This document shows positions 63,815 to 64,000 of a stretch of DNA of 64,000 nt, in pieces. The stretch lies in assembly GCA_046051225.1 (NCBI GenBank), contig JBJOOR010000012.1, forward strand, positions 48,903-112,902. Direction: 5' to 3'. The first letter of the stretch is position 1. Each line of letters starts with the position of its first letter. Below the pieces are notes generated by a model. The model saw nothing but the letters and a program-made list of their open reading frames with translations. It ran no database searches and was not told the DNA's origin. This stretch comes from CAIODY01 sp046051225 (lineage in GTDB: Bacteria > Bacteroidota > Bacteroidia > Chitinophagales > CAIODY01). Made by a program: the position numbers and the translations under genes.

Positions 63815-64000
63815 ATGAAAAAATACATACCTATACTTACTATACTGCTTATGCTTACTGCTATTGCATGTACTAAGTTTAAAGAAGATAGTTTTATAAG
63901 TTTTAGAAAACCCGAAACCCGATTACATGGTTATTGGAAAATAGTAGCGTTTGAAGTGGATGGGGCAGACTCATTAGCCAATTTATATACATATACAAAC
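63815..64000 (+). CDS. Small lipoprotein, paralogue 2 (partial)
   Basis: Sixty-two codons are visible before the right edge. Cys at residue 19 forms a lipobox (TAIAC). The following block RLHGYWKIVAFEVDGADSLAN matches the lipoprotein at 55535 (RLLGNWKIVAFNVDGADSLSD) almost residue for residue. The two are close paralogues about 8 kb apart. The start begins 46 bp past the inverted leader repeat. The C-terminus is missing. Confidence 0.8.
   Translation, partial: MKKYIPILTILLMLTAIACTKFKEDSFISFRKPETRLHGYWKIVAFEVDGADSLANLYTYTN

Noticed and set aside
1..64000. tRNA or rRNA genes
   Set aside because: No cloverleaf with a GTTCRA-type arm or rRNA-like conserved stretch was seen on either strand.

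Overview
The window is AT-rich chromosomal DNA of a Bacteroidota bacterium, most likely of the Chitinophagales/Sphingobacteriales side. Supporting signs are many secreted proteins with type IX secretion system (T9SS) C-terminal sorting domains, a GldB gliding lipoprotein, a PorV2/PorU2 pair, DUF5606, and promoters of the Bacteroidota form (TTG, 17-21 nt, TAnnTTTG). No tRNA, rRNA, CRISPR array or complete insertion sequence was recognised. The gene order looks like ordinary housekeeping chromosome broken up by small repeat-rich patches.

Layout. 0-10.7 kb: a choice-of-anchor L protein cut by the left edge, two T9SS cargo proteins, fabH, a methyltransferase, upp, tsaD, DUF2442 and prfB. prfB is read through a programmed +1 frameshift. 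10.9-13.7 kb: two T9SS cargo genes with very clear terminators and promoters. 13.8-20.3 kb: one operon (isoaspartyl peptidase, DUF4340 lipoprotein, gldB, ABC permease, PIF1-like helicase). 20.3-25.6 kb: peroxiredoxin, a lipoprotein, rpoN and gpmI; gpmI carries an in-frame palindromic insertion. 25.6-31.3 kb: a leftward purL operon. 31.4-35.8 kb: a glycosyltransferase/2OG-oxygenase cluster. 36-41 kb: sod, DUF5606, a secreted CocE-type hydrolase, a VOC protein and unknowns. 41-46 kb: uvrB, a REPIN/MITE-like element, an unknown gene between direct repeats and a PhnA-like gene. 46-50.7 kb: a giant type B T9SS protein split at a G10 tract, a truncated LuxR regulator and a 252-bp array of 21-bp repeats. 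50.7-57 kb: an oxidoreductase/aminotransferase operon split by a second MITE-like element, a universal stress protein, a nucleoside phosphorylase, a small lipoprotein and a KilA-N protein followed by a copy of the phosphorylase 3' end. 57.3-63.6 kb: porV2 and porU2. The right edge cuts a paralogue of the small lipoprotein.

The genes fit together mainly through the cell envelope. Cargo proteins at 1290, 6890, 10969, 13031, 37302 and 46357 have Sec signals and T9SS tails. PorV2 and PorU2 at the right end are the kind of shuttle and sortase that handle such cargo, and GldB belongs to the associated gliding machinery.

The least explained structure is a repeat family. A nearly identical 39-bp leader (38/39) starts a perfect-period 21-bp array at 50.2 kb and, in inverted orientation, a shorter and different 21-bp array at 63.7 kb just after porU2.
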